20,117 nt of DNA, from positions 1 through 20,117 of the forward strand of contig CALAWF010000043.1 in assembly GCA_937894665.1 (NCBI GenBank), read 5' to 3'. The notes below the pieces were generated by a model. That model did not search any database. It saw only the letters and a list, made by a program, of their open reading frames with translations, and was not told the origin of the DNA. The first letter of the stretch is position 1. The number at the start of each line of letters is the position of its first letter. The stretch comes from an uncultured bacterium. GTDB taxonomy: Bacteria; Cyanobacteriota; Vampirovibrionia; Gastranaerophilales; Gastranaerophilaceae. A program made the translations under genes and the position numbers. This document shows, piece after piece, positions 7,406-14,887 of this stretch.

Positions 7406-7450
7406 TTATAAAAGCGGGATGGAGTTATTAACTCCATCCCGCTTTTATAA
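7406..7450. terminator. Perfect 22-bp bidirectional terminator between XRE-1 and dapB
   Basis: The sequence 7406-7427 is an exact inverted repeat of 7429-7450 (core AAAAGCGGGATGGAGTTA). It lies between the converging ends of the XRE gene (stop 7395) and dapB (stop 7465) and has T-runs on both strands. Confidence 0.92.
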
Positions 7451-7464
7451 CAATAAATATTTAA

Positions 7465-8214
7465 TTACATCATAATATTTTCTAATCCATAAACAAAATC
7501 ATTTTTATCAAAAACGTGTTTTACAGCCATTATTACTCCCGGCATGTAACATTTTCTGTCGGTTGAGTCATGTCTGATTGATAGAGTTTGCCCAAATGAT
7601 CCGAATAAAACTTCTTGAGAAGCCATAAATCCGGGCATTCTGATTGAGTGAATTTGGATATCAGAGTATGAAGTTCCTCCCCGAGAACCTTCAATGGTTT
7701 CTGTTTCTGGACAATTCCCGCCTTTGAATGAGTCTTTTGCTTCGGACATCATTAATGCGGTTTTAATTGCTGTTCCGGATGGAGCATCTTTTTTCTGATT
7801 GTGGTGGTATTCAATAATTTCGGCATTATCAAAATATTTTGCTGCCATTTTTGCAAACATCATCATCAAAACTGCACCGGTAGAGAAGTTTGGAGCAATT
7901 AAGCATCCTGTTTTATTTTCTGTTGATAATTTTTTCAAGTGTTCAATTTCTTCATCTTTCAAACCTGTTGTACCAACAACAATTTTAATTCCGTTATTCA
8001 AACAATATTTGGCATTTTCGTAAATTGATGCCGGTTGAGTAAAATCTACTAAAACATCAATATTACAAACTTTATGTGCTTCTTCGATAGATTTATAAAC
8101 ATCTCCTGTAATATCGATTTGAGCAACAAGCTCCATTGCAGAATCAGCATTTACAGCTGCACAAACTTCTTTTCCCATTCTACCCATTGCACCACATACC
8201 GCAACTTTTATCAT
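7465..8214 (-). CDS. dapB: 4-hydroxy-tetrahydrodipicolinate reductase DapB
   Basis: NAD(P)H-dependent reductase of the diaminopimelate/lysine pathway. The 249-residue protein has the N-terminal nucleotide-binding loop CGAMGRMG (7-14), the VDFTQPAS segment at about 56-63 and the family's active-site signature at 136-148 (YHHNQKKDAPSGT), which includes the catalytic His and the substrate-binding Lys. The length is close to the usual 240-270. AAAGGAG precedes the ATG by 8 bases. It stands alone between two terminators, the bidirectional hairpin at 7406-7450 and the hairpin closing the signalling operon at 8264-8293. It appears to be a single-gene unit; no lysine riboswitch fits in the short leader. 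Confidence 0.97.
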   Translation of the reverse strand: MIKVAVCGAMGRMGKEVCAAVNADSAMELVAQIDITGDVYKSIEEAHKVCNIDVLVDFTQPASIYENAKYCLNNGIKIVVGTTGLKDEEIEHLKKLSTENKTGCLIAPNFSTGAVLMMMFAKMAAKYFDNAEIIEYHHNQKKDAPSGTAIKTALMMSEAKDSFKGGNCPETETIEGSRGGTSYSDIQIHSIRMPGFMASQEVLFGSFGQTLSIRHDSTDRKCYMPGVIMAVKHVFDKNDFVYGLENIMM

Positions 8215-8263
8215 TATAAAATCTCCTTTTATGTTTAGTATCTTTTTCGTTTATTTTACAACA

Positions 8264-8293
8264 AAAAAGGTTAGACTAAAATCTAACCTTTTT
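8264..8293 (-). terminator. Terminator of the signalling operon
   Basis: A 12-bp perfect stem (8264-8275 with 8282-8293) and a 6-base loop, starting 23 bases after the pentapeptide-repeat gene stop. On the - strand the descending arm runs into a T-tract. Confidence 0.85.
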
Positions 8294-8316
8294 GTTTATT
8301 AAATTTTGGTGTTGGA

Positions 8317-8847
8317 TTAGTAATCTCCAATTGATGTATCTTCGTCATCTTTTAGGGCAGACAAATCGTCTTTGCAAATAGAGTCAAATCCGTCCGGTAA
8401 CATATCATCATCAGGCCAAACTGTATCATTGTCATATCTTGCAGAGGCTAAATTTTCAGAAGCAGAAAGGTCTGAGCTTGTCAAAACTGTTTCTGATAAA
8501 ACGCAACCCGCCATATCACAATCTGTAAAGTTACAATAAATCATTTCTGCATAGCTGCAATCTGCTCCGGTTAACAAACTTTCTGAAAAGTCGCATTCTG
8601 ATACGTGAGAACGGGTGAAATCTACGGATGTTAAGTCTGCTCCGGAAAAATTTACTAATGATAAATTACTATCTGCAAAAGAACTTGAATTTAAGTCAAC
8701 ATCAGAAAAATCAACTTCTTTTAATGAGATGTTTGAAAAATCAACTTCGCTCAAGTCAACTTCTTCAACTCCTTTTTTCCACTCATTAAATTTTTCGGGG
8801 TCATTTTCAATTAAAGACAACAATTCTTCTTTTGTATAATCTAACAT
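8317..8847 (-). CDS. Pentapeptide-repeat protein
   Basis: 176 very acidic residues. Residues about 30-140 carry repeated A(D/N)Lxx-type pentapeptides, e.g. DLSEVDFSNISLKEVDFSDVDL and later NFSGADLTSVDF, with F or L at the centre of each turn. This predicts a right-handed quadrilateral beta helix. The N-terminal helix (MLDYTKEELLSLIENDPEKFNEW) and the acidic tail (about 145-176) flank it. Pentapeptide proteins have many roles: some mimic DNA and block gyrase, others are structural or scaffolding domains. This sequence alone does not decide. It is the last gene of the signalling operon, 22 bases after a response regulator gene, with AAGGAG before its ATG. A role in the output of that pathway is plausible. 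Confidence 0.9.
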   Translation of the reverse strand: MLDYTKEELLSLIENDPEKFNEWKKGVEEVDLSEVDFSNISLKEVDFSDVDLNSSSFADSNLSLVNFSGADLTSVDFTRSHVSECDFSESLLTGADCSYAEMIYCNFTDCDMAGCVLSETVLTSSDLSASENLASARYDNDTVWPDDDMLPDGFDSICKDDLSALKDDEDTSIGDY

Positions 8848-8869
8848 TCTTATCTCCTTAAAAGTATAT

Positions 8870-9496
8870 CTATTTTTCTACTAAGTTCATTTGCATTGCA
8901 ATAAGCACTGCTTGGGTTCTATTTGTAACGTTCAATTTTTTAAAAATACTGCCAAGATGGCTTTTTACTGTTACTTCGCTAAGGACTAATTTTTCTGCAA
9001 TAGATTTGTTGCTTTCGCCCTGCGTAACTAATAATAAAACATCTTTTTCACGCTTAGTCAAGGAATTGAAATTATCAGCTTGACTAATTGTAACATTTGT
9101 GGCTTGAGGTTGCGTTTGTGAACGTTTTGCTCTTCTTAGTACGGCTTCAATTCGAGCTAAAAGATTAGGTAAAATGAACGGTTTAACTATATAATCATCT
9201 GCCCCAATTTTTAATCCGGAAATCATTTTTTGATCTTCATTTACGGCTGTAACCATAATGACAGGAATATCCGTTGTTGCAGGATTTTTTCGGATAGCTT
9301 TTAATGTTTCCCAACCATTCATATTTGGCATCATCACATCAAGTAAAACTAAATCAAATATTTTACCAGAATTTAGAATATTAAGAGCTTGGATGCCATC
9401 TAATGCACAAGTCAAATCATAACCATAAAAAGGAAGAACTTCTTCCAAATATCGTGGATTGTCATCAACTAATAGAATTTTAGTTAAATCAGACAT
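8870..9496 (-). CDS. NarL/FixJ-type response regulator (REC-LuxR HTH), copy B
   Basis: 208 residues. The receiver domain spans about 5-122, with acidic D11-D12, predicted phosphorylation site D53 in LLDVMMP, T83 and K105 in YIVKPF. A Gln/Thr-rich linker (about 123-140) leads to a LuxR-type four-helix DNA-binding domain at about 144-205 (LTKREKDVLLLVTQGESNKSIAEKL, then VKSHLGSIFKKL). It should activate or repress transcription as a phosphorylated dimer. The gene is 15 bases downstream of another REC-LuxR gene in the same operon, and no histidine kinase is present. The two proteins differ clearly (VDDNPRYLEEV versus VEDHELTRFGL), so they are not a recent duplication. Confidence 0.96.
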   Translation of the reverse strand: MSDLTKILLVDDNPRYLEEVLPFYGYDLTCALDGIQALNILNSGKIFDLVLLDVMMPNMNGWETLKAIRKNPATTDIPVIMVTAVNEDQKMISGLKIGADDYIVKPFILPNLLARIEAVLRRAKRSQTQPQATNVTISQADNFNSLTKREKDVLLLVTQGESNKSIAEKLVLSEVTVKSHLGSIFKKLNVTNRTQAVLIAMQMNLVEK

Positions 9497-9511
9497 TGCA
9501 AAACCTTTATC

Positions 9512-10159
9512 CTAAACAATTTGATATTTTAACGCTTTTAGTGCTGCTTGAAGTCTGTCGTCAACTTCTAATTTTTGCAAAATGCTAGCAACGTGTGCTT
9601 TTGTTGTATTTACGCTAATCACAAGGTGTTGAGCAATTTCCATATTGCTGTAACCTTCAGTCATAAGTTTCAAAATTTGAGCTTCTCTTGCTGTCAAATC
9701 GTAATTTTTGTAAGAAGTCTCCGGTACATCCATTTTTGTATTAGATGTCGCTTGTAGAACAATATGGGCGATACTTGGGTCAAACCAAGCTGCTCCATCT
9801 GCTACAGATTGTACGACTTGAACAAGTCTTTGAAGATTGATTTCTTTTGAGCAGTATGCATTTGCTCCAGCTTTTAAACTGTTTAACACTTCTTTTTCGT
9901 CGTTATGAGAAGTTAGTATTATGATTTTTGCATCTTTTTTCATTGAATGAATTGCTTTTGTCGCTTCAATTCCGTTCATATTAGGTAAGCCTAAATCCAT
10001 AATAACTAAATCAATTTCATTATTTTTAAAGATTTCAAGAGCTTCCTCAGCAGAAGATGCTTCGTAAATTGTTCCGATAAAATCAACATCTTCAAATGTT
10101 GTTTTCAACCCGAAACGAGTTAATTCGTGGTCTTCGACAATCAAAATATTTTTCTTCAT
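9512..10159 (-). CDS. NarL/FixJ-type response regulator (REC-LuxR HTH), copy A
   Basis: 215 residues. The receiver domain (about 1-120) shows E9-D10, predicted phosphorylation site D55 in VIMDLGLPNMNG, T83 and K105 in AYCSKE. The C-terminal LuxR HTH (about 150-212) begins LTAREAQILKLMTEGYSNMEIAQ and ends VASILQKLEVDDR. The AYCSKE and AWFDPSIA wording is typical of cyanobacterial NarL-family regulators. The ATG overlaps the stop of the TPR gene by four bases (ATGA), so translation of the two is coupled. Its output genes and its kinase are not visible here. It probably acts with the downstream regulator, either on different targets or as a heterodimer; this is inference. Confidence 0.96.
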   Translation of the reverse strand: MKKNILIVEDHELTRFGLKTTFEDVDFIGTIYEASSAEEALEIFKNNEIDLVIMDLGLPNMNGIEATKAIHSMKKDAKIIILTSHNDEKEVLNSLKAGANAYCSKEINLQRLVQVVQSVADGAAWFDPSIAHIVLQATSNTKMDVPETSYKNYDLTAREAQILKLMTEGYSNMEIAQHLVISVNTTKAHVASILQKLEVDDRLQAALKALKYQIV

Positions 10160-11700
10160 ATGCTAAGTTCCTCTTTTGCTAAATCATAATCCGGATTTAA
10201 GTCCAAACTTTTTTCAAAATTTTTGCGTGCATCCGCAGTCAAACCTTTATTTTTCAAGACCAATCCCAAATAATAATAGTATCTATAATCGGTTTCGTCA
10301 ATATATTTGGCAATGCCTAAAAAAGATTGAGCATTATCATAATCTTCTTGATTGATAGATATTCTTGCTAAGTCAATCCAACCCGCACTAAAATTTGGAT
10401 TTATTGCAACTGCTTTTTTCAAATATGTTATTTCTCTATCTTTTTCAAGAAGTGCCATTTGGTAGTATGCTTCATAAGAATTAGATGCCACTCTCAAAAC
10501 TTTAGAGTATAACTCTTTTGCTTTTTTCACGTTATTCATTTTTTGATAAACCTGAGCAAGTTTGATTTCTGCACTATGTGTTGAATCTTTTCCACAAGCT
10601 CGTTTGTAATAACCTTCTGCAAGTTTATAATCATTATTTCTAAAAGCCACATCTCCCAGAACAATTAATGCCCTAACATTTGACGGGTCAATGTCAATAG
10701 ATTTTAGTGCATAATCCTGTGCTTTTTCAAATTCTTTTAATTTGAAATAAACAAGAGAGGTTAGAGCATAAACTTCTTTATTTATATTCTTTTTCCCAGA
10801 AATAGAGGCCTGTAAAACTCTTAAAGATTTATTGTATTCTCCTTCATAATAATAATAATATGCAAGGTGATATTTTTTCCAATAATCATTTTTTGCTGCT
10901 TTGTATAAAATATATTGTTGAGATGAGTGAAGTTCATTATCAAACACAATTGTATTTATTTCACTTGATTCTAAATCGTTTAGAGCTTTTACACCATCTT
11001 GAGGTTTGCCTGATTGAGCGAGAATTTCTGCTTTTAACCTTTTATAGTTTATATTTTTAGGGTTTTTAGAAATTGCAGAATCGATAAACTTTTCAGCTTG
11101 TTTTACATCTCCATTTTTCATACTCCCAAAAGCTGCAAGATAGTTCGCATAATCTGATTCAGAAAGTAGGGACGTTTGTTTCATAAGTTCGGCTGTCGCT
11201 TCTCGACTTTGGTCATTATACATGATGTTTGAATAAATTTCTGCTAAATAAATTTGATCTTTGTATGTTAATTTGAAATTTGGGAAATAAAAGTTTTTAA
11301 CATCTTCTTCTAACAAAGATGCAATTTCATCATCTTGAATTTTTGACATTGCTAAATCTGCCAAGTTGAAAAATCCAATGGACGCCATTTCTTGAACTAA
11401 TCTCATATAAATATAATCACTTGGTTGGATGTTTTCTATCAGCATTCTGAAATCTTGGTAAGATGAACGCACATTGCTTTGCATAAATTTATCCATTGCA
11501 ATTGTGTATTGATTTTTGATGGAATTTTTTGTAAGTGTTCCTCTTTTTAAATCATAAGTTGGTTGAGAAATTGTTTCCATATAAGTTGATGGATTATTTT
11601 CTAGCGGATTGACAGGCTTAATCGTACCAAAATCGATTGCAAAAGCTGGTTGAAGAGTTGCCGCTATGAGTGTAGAAATAATTAAAGATTTCTTCATCAT
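10156..11700 (-). CDS. Exported tetratricopeptide-repeat protein
   Basis: 514 residues. It begins with a signal peptide, MMKKSLIISTLIAATLQPAFA, with predicted cleavage after A21. There is no lipobox cysteine, so it is most likely soluble in the periplasm. From about 160 on there are many TPR-like helical pairs: AEKFIDSAISKNPKNINYKRLKAEIL, then KAQDYALKSIDIDPSNVRALIVLGD, then ARKNFEKSLDLNPDYDLAKEEL at the C terminus. TPR arrays bind peptides or protein partners and often serve envelope assembly. The start overlaps the stop of the HD-GYP gene by one base (TAATG), and its stop overlaps the next regulator gene by four. It may be the envelope-side sensor or scaffold for this kinase-less signalling operon. 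Confidence 0.92.
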   Translation of the reverse strand: MMKKSLIISTLIAATLQPAFAIDFGTIKPVNPLENNPSTYMETISQPTYDLKRGTLTKNSIKNQYTIAMDKFMQSNVRSSYQDFRMLIENIQPSDYIYMRLVQEMASIGFFNLADLAMSKIQDDEIASLLEEDVKNFYFPNFKLTYKDQIYLAEIYSNIMYNDQSREATAELMKQTSLLSESDYANYLAAFGSMKNGDVKQAEKFIDSAISKNPKNINYKRLKAEILAQSGKPQDGVKALNDLESSEINTIVFDNELHSSQQYILYKAAKNDYWKKYHLAYYYYYEGEYNKSLRVLQASISGKKNINKEVYALTSLVYFKLKEFEKAQDYALKSIDIDPSNVRALIVLGDVAFRNNDYKLAEGYYKRACGKDSTHSAEIKLAQVYQKMNNVKKAKELYSKVLRVASNSYEAYYQMALLEKDREITYLKKAVAINPNFSAGWIDLARISINQEDYDNAQSFLGIAKYIDETDYRYYYYLGLVLKNKGLTADARKNFEKSLDLNPDYDLAKEELSI

Positions 11701-13439
11701 TATTGTTTCTCTCCTTCATTTGGTTGTGATTTTCCTAAGTAGTAGAAGTTAAATAAATCAACGATTTTTTGATTTTCTTCTGATAAGTTTTCAGAATTTA
11801 CAAATCTGTAAATTGACATCAAATCATATTGTTTTAAAAGTTCTTCATCGTTTGGATTCATCTGCCCGTTGTATTCAGATAAAAATACTTTTATAATTTT
11901 GCTACAAGGAATAGACATAAAAGTATCGACTAAATTTTTGTCAAAATGAGAACCCGCACCTTTCATTAGAATATCTAAAACATTTGCAATTGGCATTTTA
12001 TCACGGTAGTGTCGTTTTGAAGTTATTGCATCAAATACATCTGCAACTGCTAAAATTCGACCACCAAGGGTAATTTCTTCTCCTTTTAGATGTCTGTAAT
12101 AACCTGTTCCATCCCATTTTTCGTGGTGAGAACAAGCCATTTCTGTAATAATTCTAAAATCTGGAGACATATAGATTTTGTTTAAAATGTTATGAGTAAT
12201 TCTTACGTGTTCTTGAATATGCTTATATTCTTCATCTGTAAGTTTCCCTTCTTTTTGTAAAACAGAATCTCTAATTCCGATTTTCCCGATGTCATGAAGA
12301 ATTGCCGCTTTTTCAACTAAACTTCTGTCTTTTGCACTCATTCCGACTGCTTCTGCAAGAAGTGATGAATACATTCTAACCCTAGTTGAATGACCCGCTG
12401 TAATCTTATCTCTGGCATCGATGGATGTTGCAAGTGTATCGATAAAACTTTCGAATAGTAATTTTTGCTCACGATAAAGTTGTAATTGTTGATCGAAAAG
12501 TTGTGCATTTTCAAGGGCAATGCTTGCACTTCCTCCAATTGCGATTAGCAAGTCTTCATCATTTTTTGTGAAAACCCCGTCGATTTTGTTCAAAACTTGG
12601 AATGCACCAATTATTTCTTTGTTGTTATTCATTATTGGCATACAAAGAATTGTTTTGGTTCTATAACCTGTTTTGTTATCAACCTCTGGGTTGAATCTTG
12701 GATCTTGGTAAGCATCGACAATATTAAGCGTTTCTCCACTTTTTACAACGTAACCTGCAAGTCCTTTGTCTGCCGGAAATCTGATTTCTTGACTCGAATT
12801 TAACCCTAAAGCTACTTTTGACCATAATTCGTCTGTATCCTTATCCCATAAGAAAACGGTACAACGGTCAGCTTGAATAGCATTTTTTGTTTCTTCTGCA
12901 ATAACTCTTAAAAGCTCGTCAATATCTGTTAATGCTGTGATTGAACGACTAATTTTTACAAGTGAAACTAAAGGGTCGCTTTTGGTAGGAAGAGAATAAT
13001 CCATTCCGTTCTGGAGTTGTCTAATCCTTGTATTTATGGTGTCTGAAAGGTTATATTTATCTTCTTCTACGGATAATTTAAGTGCATTGTTGTAGTGAAT
13101 AATTGCAACATCTTTGTTGTTTTCTGCAAAGTGAATATTTCCAAAGATAAGTTCGTTTATGAGTTGTGCAGTAACGCTGTTTGCTCTTGTTGCCATAAAA
13201 GCTCCATCTTGAAGCATAGCAATTGCTTTTTCATAATTATATTTCCCTTCGGAATAATCCAAAAAAGCAATTAAACTCAAACAGATAGAAATTCCTTCTG
13301 TAAAATGTTCTGTTTTAAACATTTCATATGCTTTATTGACTTTGTCTTGAGCATTGGAATAGTTTTTTTCATCAATTAAATCTAGACCTGATTTAATTAA
13401 CTTTTCTGCCTCTTCTGTTTTAACTCTGCCTTCTACCAT
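11700..13439 (-). CDS. GAF / HD-GYP signalling protein with TPR-like N terminus
   Basis: 579 residues in three parts: TPR-like helical repeats (about 1-150), a GAF domain (about 168-312, with ADRCTVFLWDKDTDELW and GLAGYVVKSGE), and an HD-GYP phosphohydrolase domain (about 340-530). No membrane segment is visible, so it is cytoplasmic. HD-GYP proteins typically hydrolyse cyclic di-GMP. The metal-binding HD pair is H382-D383 in HDIGK, and a further conserved motif is HHEKWDGTG at 438-446. The name-giving GYP is G446-Y-Y here, with Tyr replacing Pro. Further conserved positions (ADVFDAITSKRHYR, a later GSHFD) are intact, so metal binding is likely. It heads a five-gene operon from a good promoter and probably links a small-molecule signal sensed by GAF to c-di-GMP level. 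Confidence 0.93.
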   Translation of the reverse strand: MVEGRVKTEEAEKLIKSGLDLIDEKNYSNAQDKVNKAYEMFKTEHFTEGISICLSLIAFLDYSEGKYNYEKAIAMLQDGAFMATRANSVTAQLINELIFGNIHFAENNKDVAIIHYNNALKLSVEEDKYNLSDTINTRIRQLQNGMDYSLPTKSDPLVSLVKISRSITALTDIDELLRVIAEETKNAIQADRCTVFLWDKDTDELWSKVALGLNSSQEIRFPADKGLAGYVVKSGETLNIVDAYQDPRFNPEVDNKTGYRTKTILCMPIMNNNKEIIGAFQVLNKIDGVFTKNDEDLLIAIGGSASIALENAQLFDQQLQLYREQKLLFESFIDTLATSIDARDKITAGHSTRVRMYSSLLAEAVGMSAKDRSLVEKAAILHDIGKIGIRDSVLQKEGKLTDEEYKHIQEHVRITHNILNKIYMSPDFRIITEMACSHHEKWDGTGYYRHLKGEEITLGGRILAVADVFDAITSKRHYRDKMPIANVLDILMKGAGSHFDKNLVDTFMSIPCSKIIKVFLSEYNGQMNPNDEELLKQYDLMSIYRFVNSENLSEENQKIVDLFNFYYLGKSQPNEGEKQ

Positions 13440-13462
13440 AAATCTTAATCACCTTTTCTCTT

Positions 13463-13491
13463 ATTGTACAATATTTTTCACAGAATTTCAA
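13463..13491 (-). promoter_or_regulatory. Promoter of the five-gene signalling operon
   Basis: TTGAAA (13486-13491), 17 bases, TACAAT (13463-13468) with an upstream TG, all read on the - strand. The expected transcription start lies about 15-20 bases before the HD-GYP start codon, which has AAGGTGAT as ribosome site. Confidence 0.75.
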
Positions 13492-13560
13492 ATAATAAAT
13501 GTGTGAAGGTAATAATCAAAACTAGTTTTAATTGACTACGTTTTCTAAGGCAAAGTTATA

Positions 13561-14334
13561 TTATTTCTTCCAAGGGTAATCTTTACTAATTGTCCAGTTG
13601 TCCATCATAATTACAGCTGCACAAGCATCTCCCGGTCCAAAATATCCGGACCCACTTGCTTTAGGATTGCATCCGCCCCAACCTGTTCCGAGTAGAACAT
13701 TTCTATCATCTGTACTCATTCCGTATGAACCTAATGGTTTAAGCCCGTAAGGTTTGAATGTTGGATTTGCATCTGCAGTTGTGAAGATAAATGTAAAGAC
13801 ATCTTTGCCAATGTATCCATATGCTTGTTTTCTCCAAGCTAATCTTTTGGTATATGTTTTGTTAATATATACTCTAACTCTCGTTACGGGTTCATAATTC
13901 CCGCCATATCTAAAAAAACCGTAACCAATAGGACTTCCTAGTTTAGAAACAGCATATTGTCCAACCTGCGTATTCACTGAACCTGGTTTTGCAAAATGAA
14001 GCGGATAAGGCAAAGGTAATCCTAAACACTCTTCCATTGATGCACAAGTTTTTGCTCCTGTTGCTTTGACATAAGGCTCAAAATATGTTTGAACCCATTG
14101 CGGAAGTTCATTTGCTCCATAATAATCCCATCCACTTGGGTCGCCATGGTCTGCAATTGCCATTCTCAAAATTTGGTTTAGTTCTGTATATGCTTTTTTG
14201 ACTTCTATTGCCGTTTGTTTCTTTTGATAATTTGTAATCATTGTTGGAATAGTCATAGCTGCAACTACACCAATAACCCCAAGAGTTATCAATACTTCAG
14301 CCAATGTAAACCCTCTAAACTTCCATTTATTCAT
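13561..14334 (-). CDS. Type IV pilin-like / pseudopilin protein (copy 2)
   Basis: 257 residues. A very short leader ends at G8; the predicted prepilin peptidase cut is G|FTLAEVL, with Glu at +5 (E13). The hydrophobic helix contains LITLGVIGVVAAMTIPTMI, nearly identical to copy 1 at 6402-7130. Beyond it the exported part is unrelated: Gly/Tyr-rich with cysteines in KTCASMEECLG, GGCNPKAS and DACAAV, suggesting disulfides. Such a constant stem with a variable head suits minor pilins or pseudopilins. AAGGAG precedes the ATG by 6 bases. It has a TTGACA promoter and an inverted repeat on its start region, and diverges from an XRE regulator 156 bases away. Its function beyond the prepilin pathway is unknown. 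Confidence 0.9.
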   Translation of the reverse strand: MNKWKFRGFTLAEVLITLGVIGVVAAMTIPTMITNYQKKQTAIEVKKAYTELNQILRMAIADHGDPSGWDYYGANELPQWVQTYFEPYVKATGAKTCASMEECLGLPLPYPLHFAKPGSVNTQVGQYAVSKLGSPIGYGFFRYGGNYEPVTRVRVYINKTYTKRLAWRKQAYGYIGKDVFTFIFTTADANPTFKPYGLKPLGSYGMSTDDRNVLLGTGWGGCNPKASGSGYFGPGDACAAVIMMDNWTISKDYPWKK

Positions 14335-14365
14335 AATAACTCCTTATAAATTTCAAAACTACAGG

Positions 14366-14382
14366 ATAAACTCTTAGTTTAT
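14366..14382. promoter_or_regulatory. Operator-like inverted repeat in front of pilin-like gene 2
   Basis: ATAAACT-CTT-AGTTTAT is a perfect 7-3-7 inverted repeat. It lies immediately downstream of the -10 box of the pilin promoter, where a bound repressor would block transcription. The divergent XRE protein is the natural candidate ligand; binding is inferred. Confidence 0.5.
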
Positions 14383-14389
14383 GGTTAAA

Positions 14390-14418
14390 AGTATGAGATA
14401 TTTATATAGTTTTGTCAA
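14390..14418 (-). promoter_or_regulatory. Promoter of pilin-like gene 2
   Basis: TTGACA (14413-14418), exactly 17 bases, CATACT (14390-14395), read on the - strand. The start of transcription would fall near 14383, at the edge of the inverted repeat 14366-14382. Confidence 0.6.
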
Positions 14419-14490
14419 TAGTACGTAAATATTAGACTTATTTATTATTCGTTAATATTTTATATTCATAGTTGATGAAGGAGAGAAGTT

Positions 14491-14811
14491 TTGACAAATA
14501 ATAAAAAATTACTGGGAAAACGAATTAAGCAAATAAGAAAAAATGCTGGTTATACGCAAGAAAAGTTGTCAGAACTTATTGGAATTGAAACGGGTTCTCT
14601 TAGTGGAATAGAAAGTGGAAGGTGTTTCCCATCTTTAGTTACGTTAGAAAAAATTGCTAAAGTTTTAAATGTTGAATTAAAAACTTTTTTTGAGTTTGAA
14701 ACAAGTGTAACAATCAAAGAGATGAAGGAAATCATTAGAAGTAATCTTAACAAAATTGAGGATAGTCAAATACCATATATCTATAACTATTTTGATGGCT
14801 ATAAAGAATAA
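14491..14811 (+). CDS. XRE/Cro-type HTH regulator with C-terminal extension (copy 2)
   Basis: 106 residues read from a TTG start; GAAGGAG ends 7 bases before that TTG, which decides the start. Residues about 9-65 are a Cro/C1-type HTH (KRIKQIRKNAGYTQEKLSELIG followed by SLSGIESGRCFPSLVTLEKIAKVLNV). The remaining about 40 residues (FETSVTIKEMKEIIRSNLNKIEDSQIPY and on) form a helical tail absent from the 70-residue XRE protein at 7183-7395; it could serve dimerisation or ligand sensing. The gene diverges from pilin-like gene 2, with the operator-like inverted repeat between them. Transcription control of that pilin is the likely role, inferred from position only. Confidence 0.92.
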   Translation: MTNNKKLLGKRIKQIRKNAGYTQEKLSELIGIETGSLSGIESGRCFPSLVTLEKIAKVLNVELKTFFEFETSVTIKEMKEIIRSNLNKIEDSQIPYIYNYFDGYKE

Positions 14812-14887
14812 AATAATGTAGCTGTATGATGTAATTGGCGGGAGAAATGCTATATTCTAAAGTGAGAGTAATAAAATGAGGTAGAAT

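Noticed and set aside
8215..8263. Lysine riboswitch in front of dapB
   Set aside because: Only about 50 bases separate dapB from the preceding terminator, too few for that element.
13513..13540. AAAACTAGTTTT palindrome after pilin-like gene 2
   Set aside because: It has no loop and no T-run after it on the - strand, so it is not a convincing terminator.
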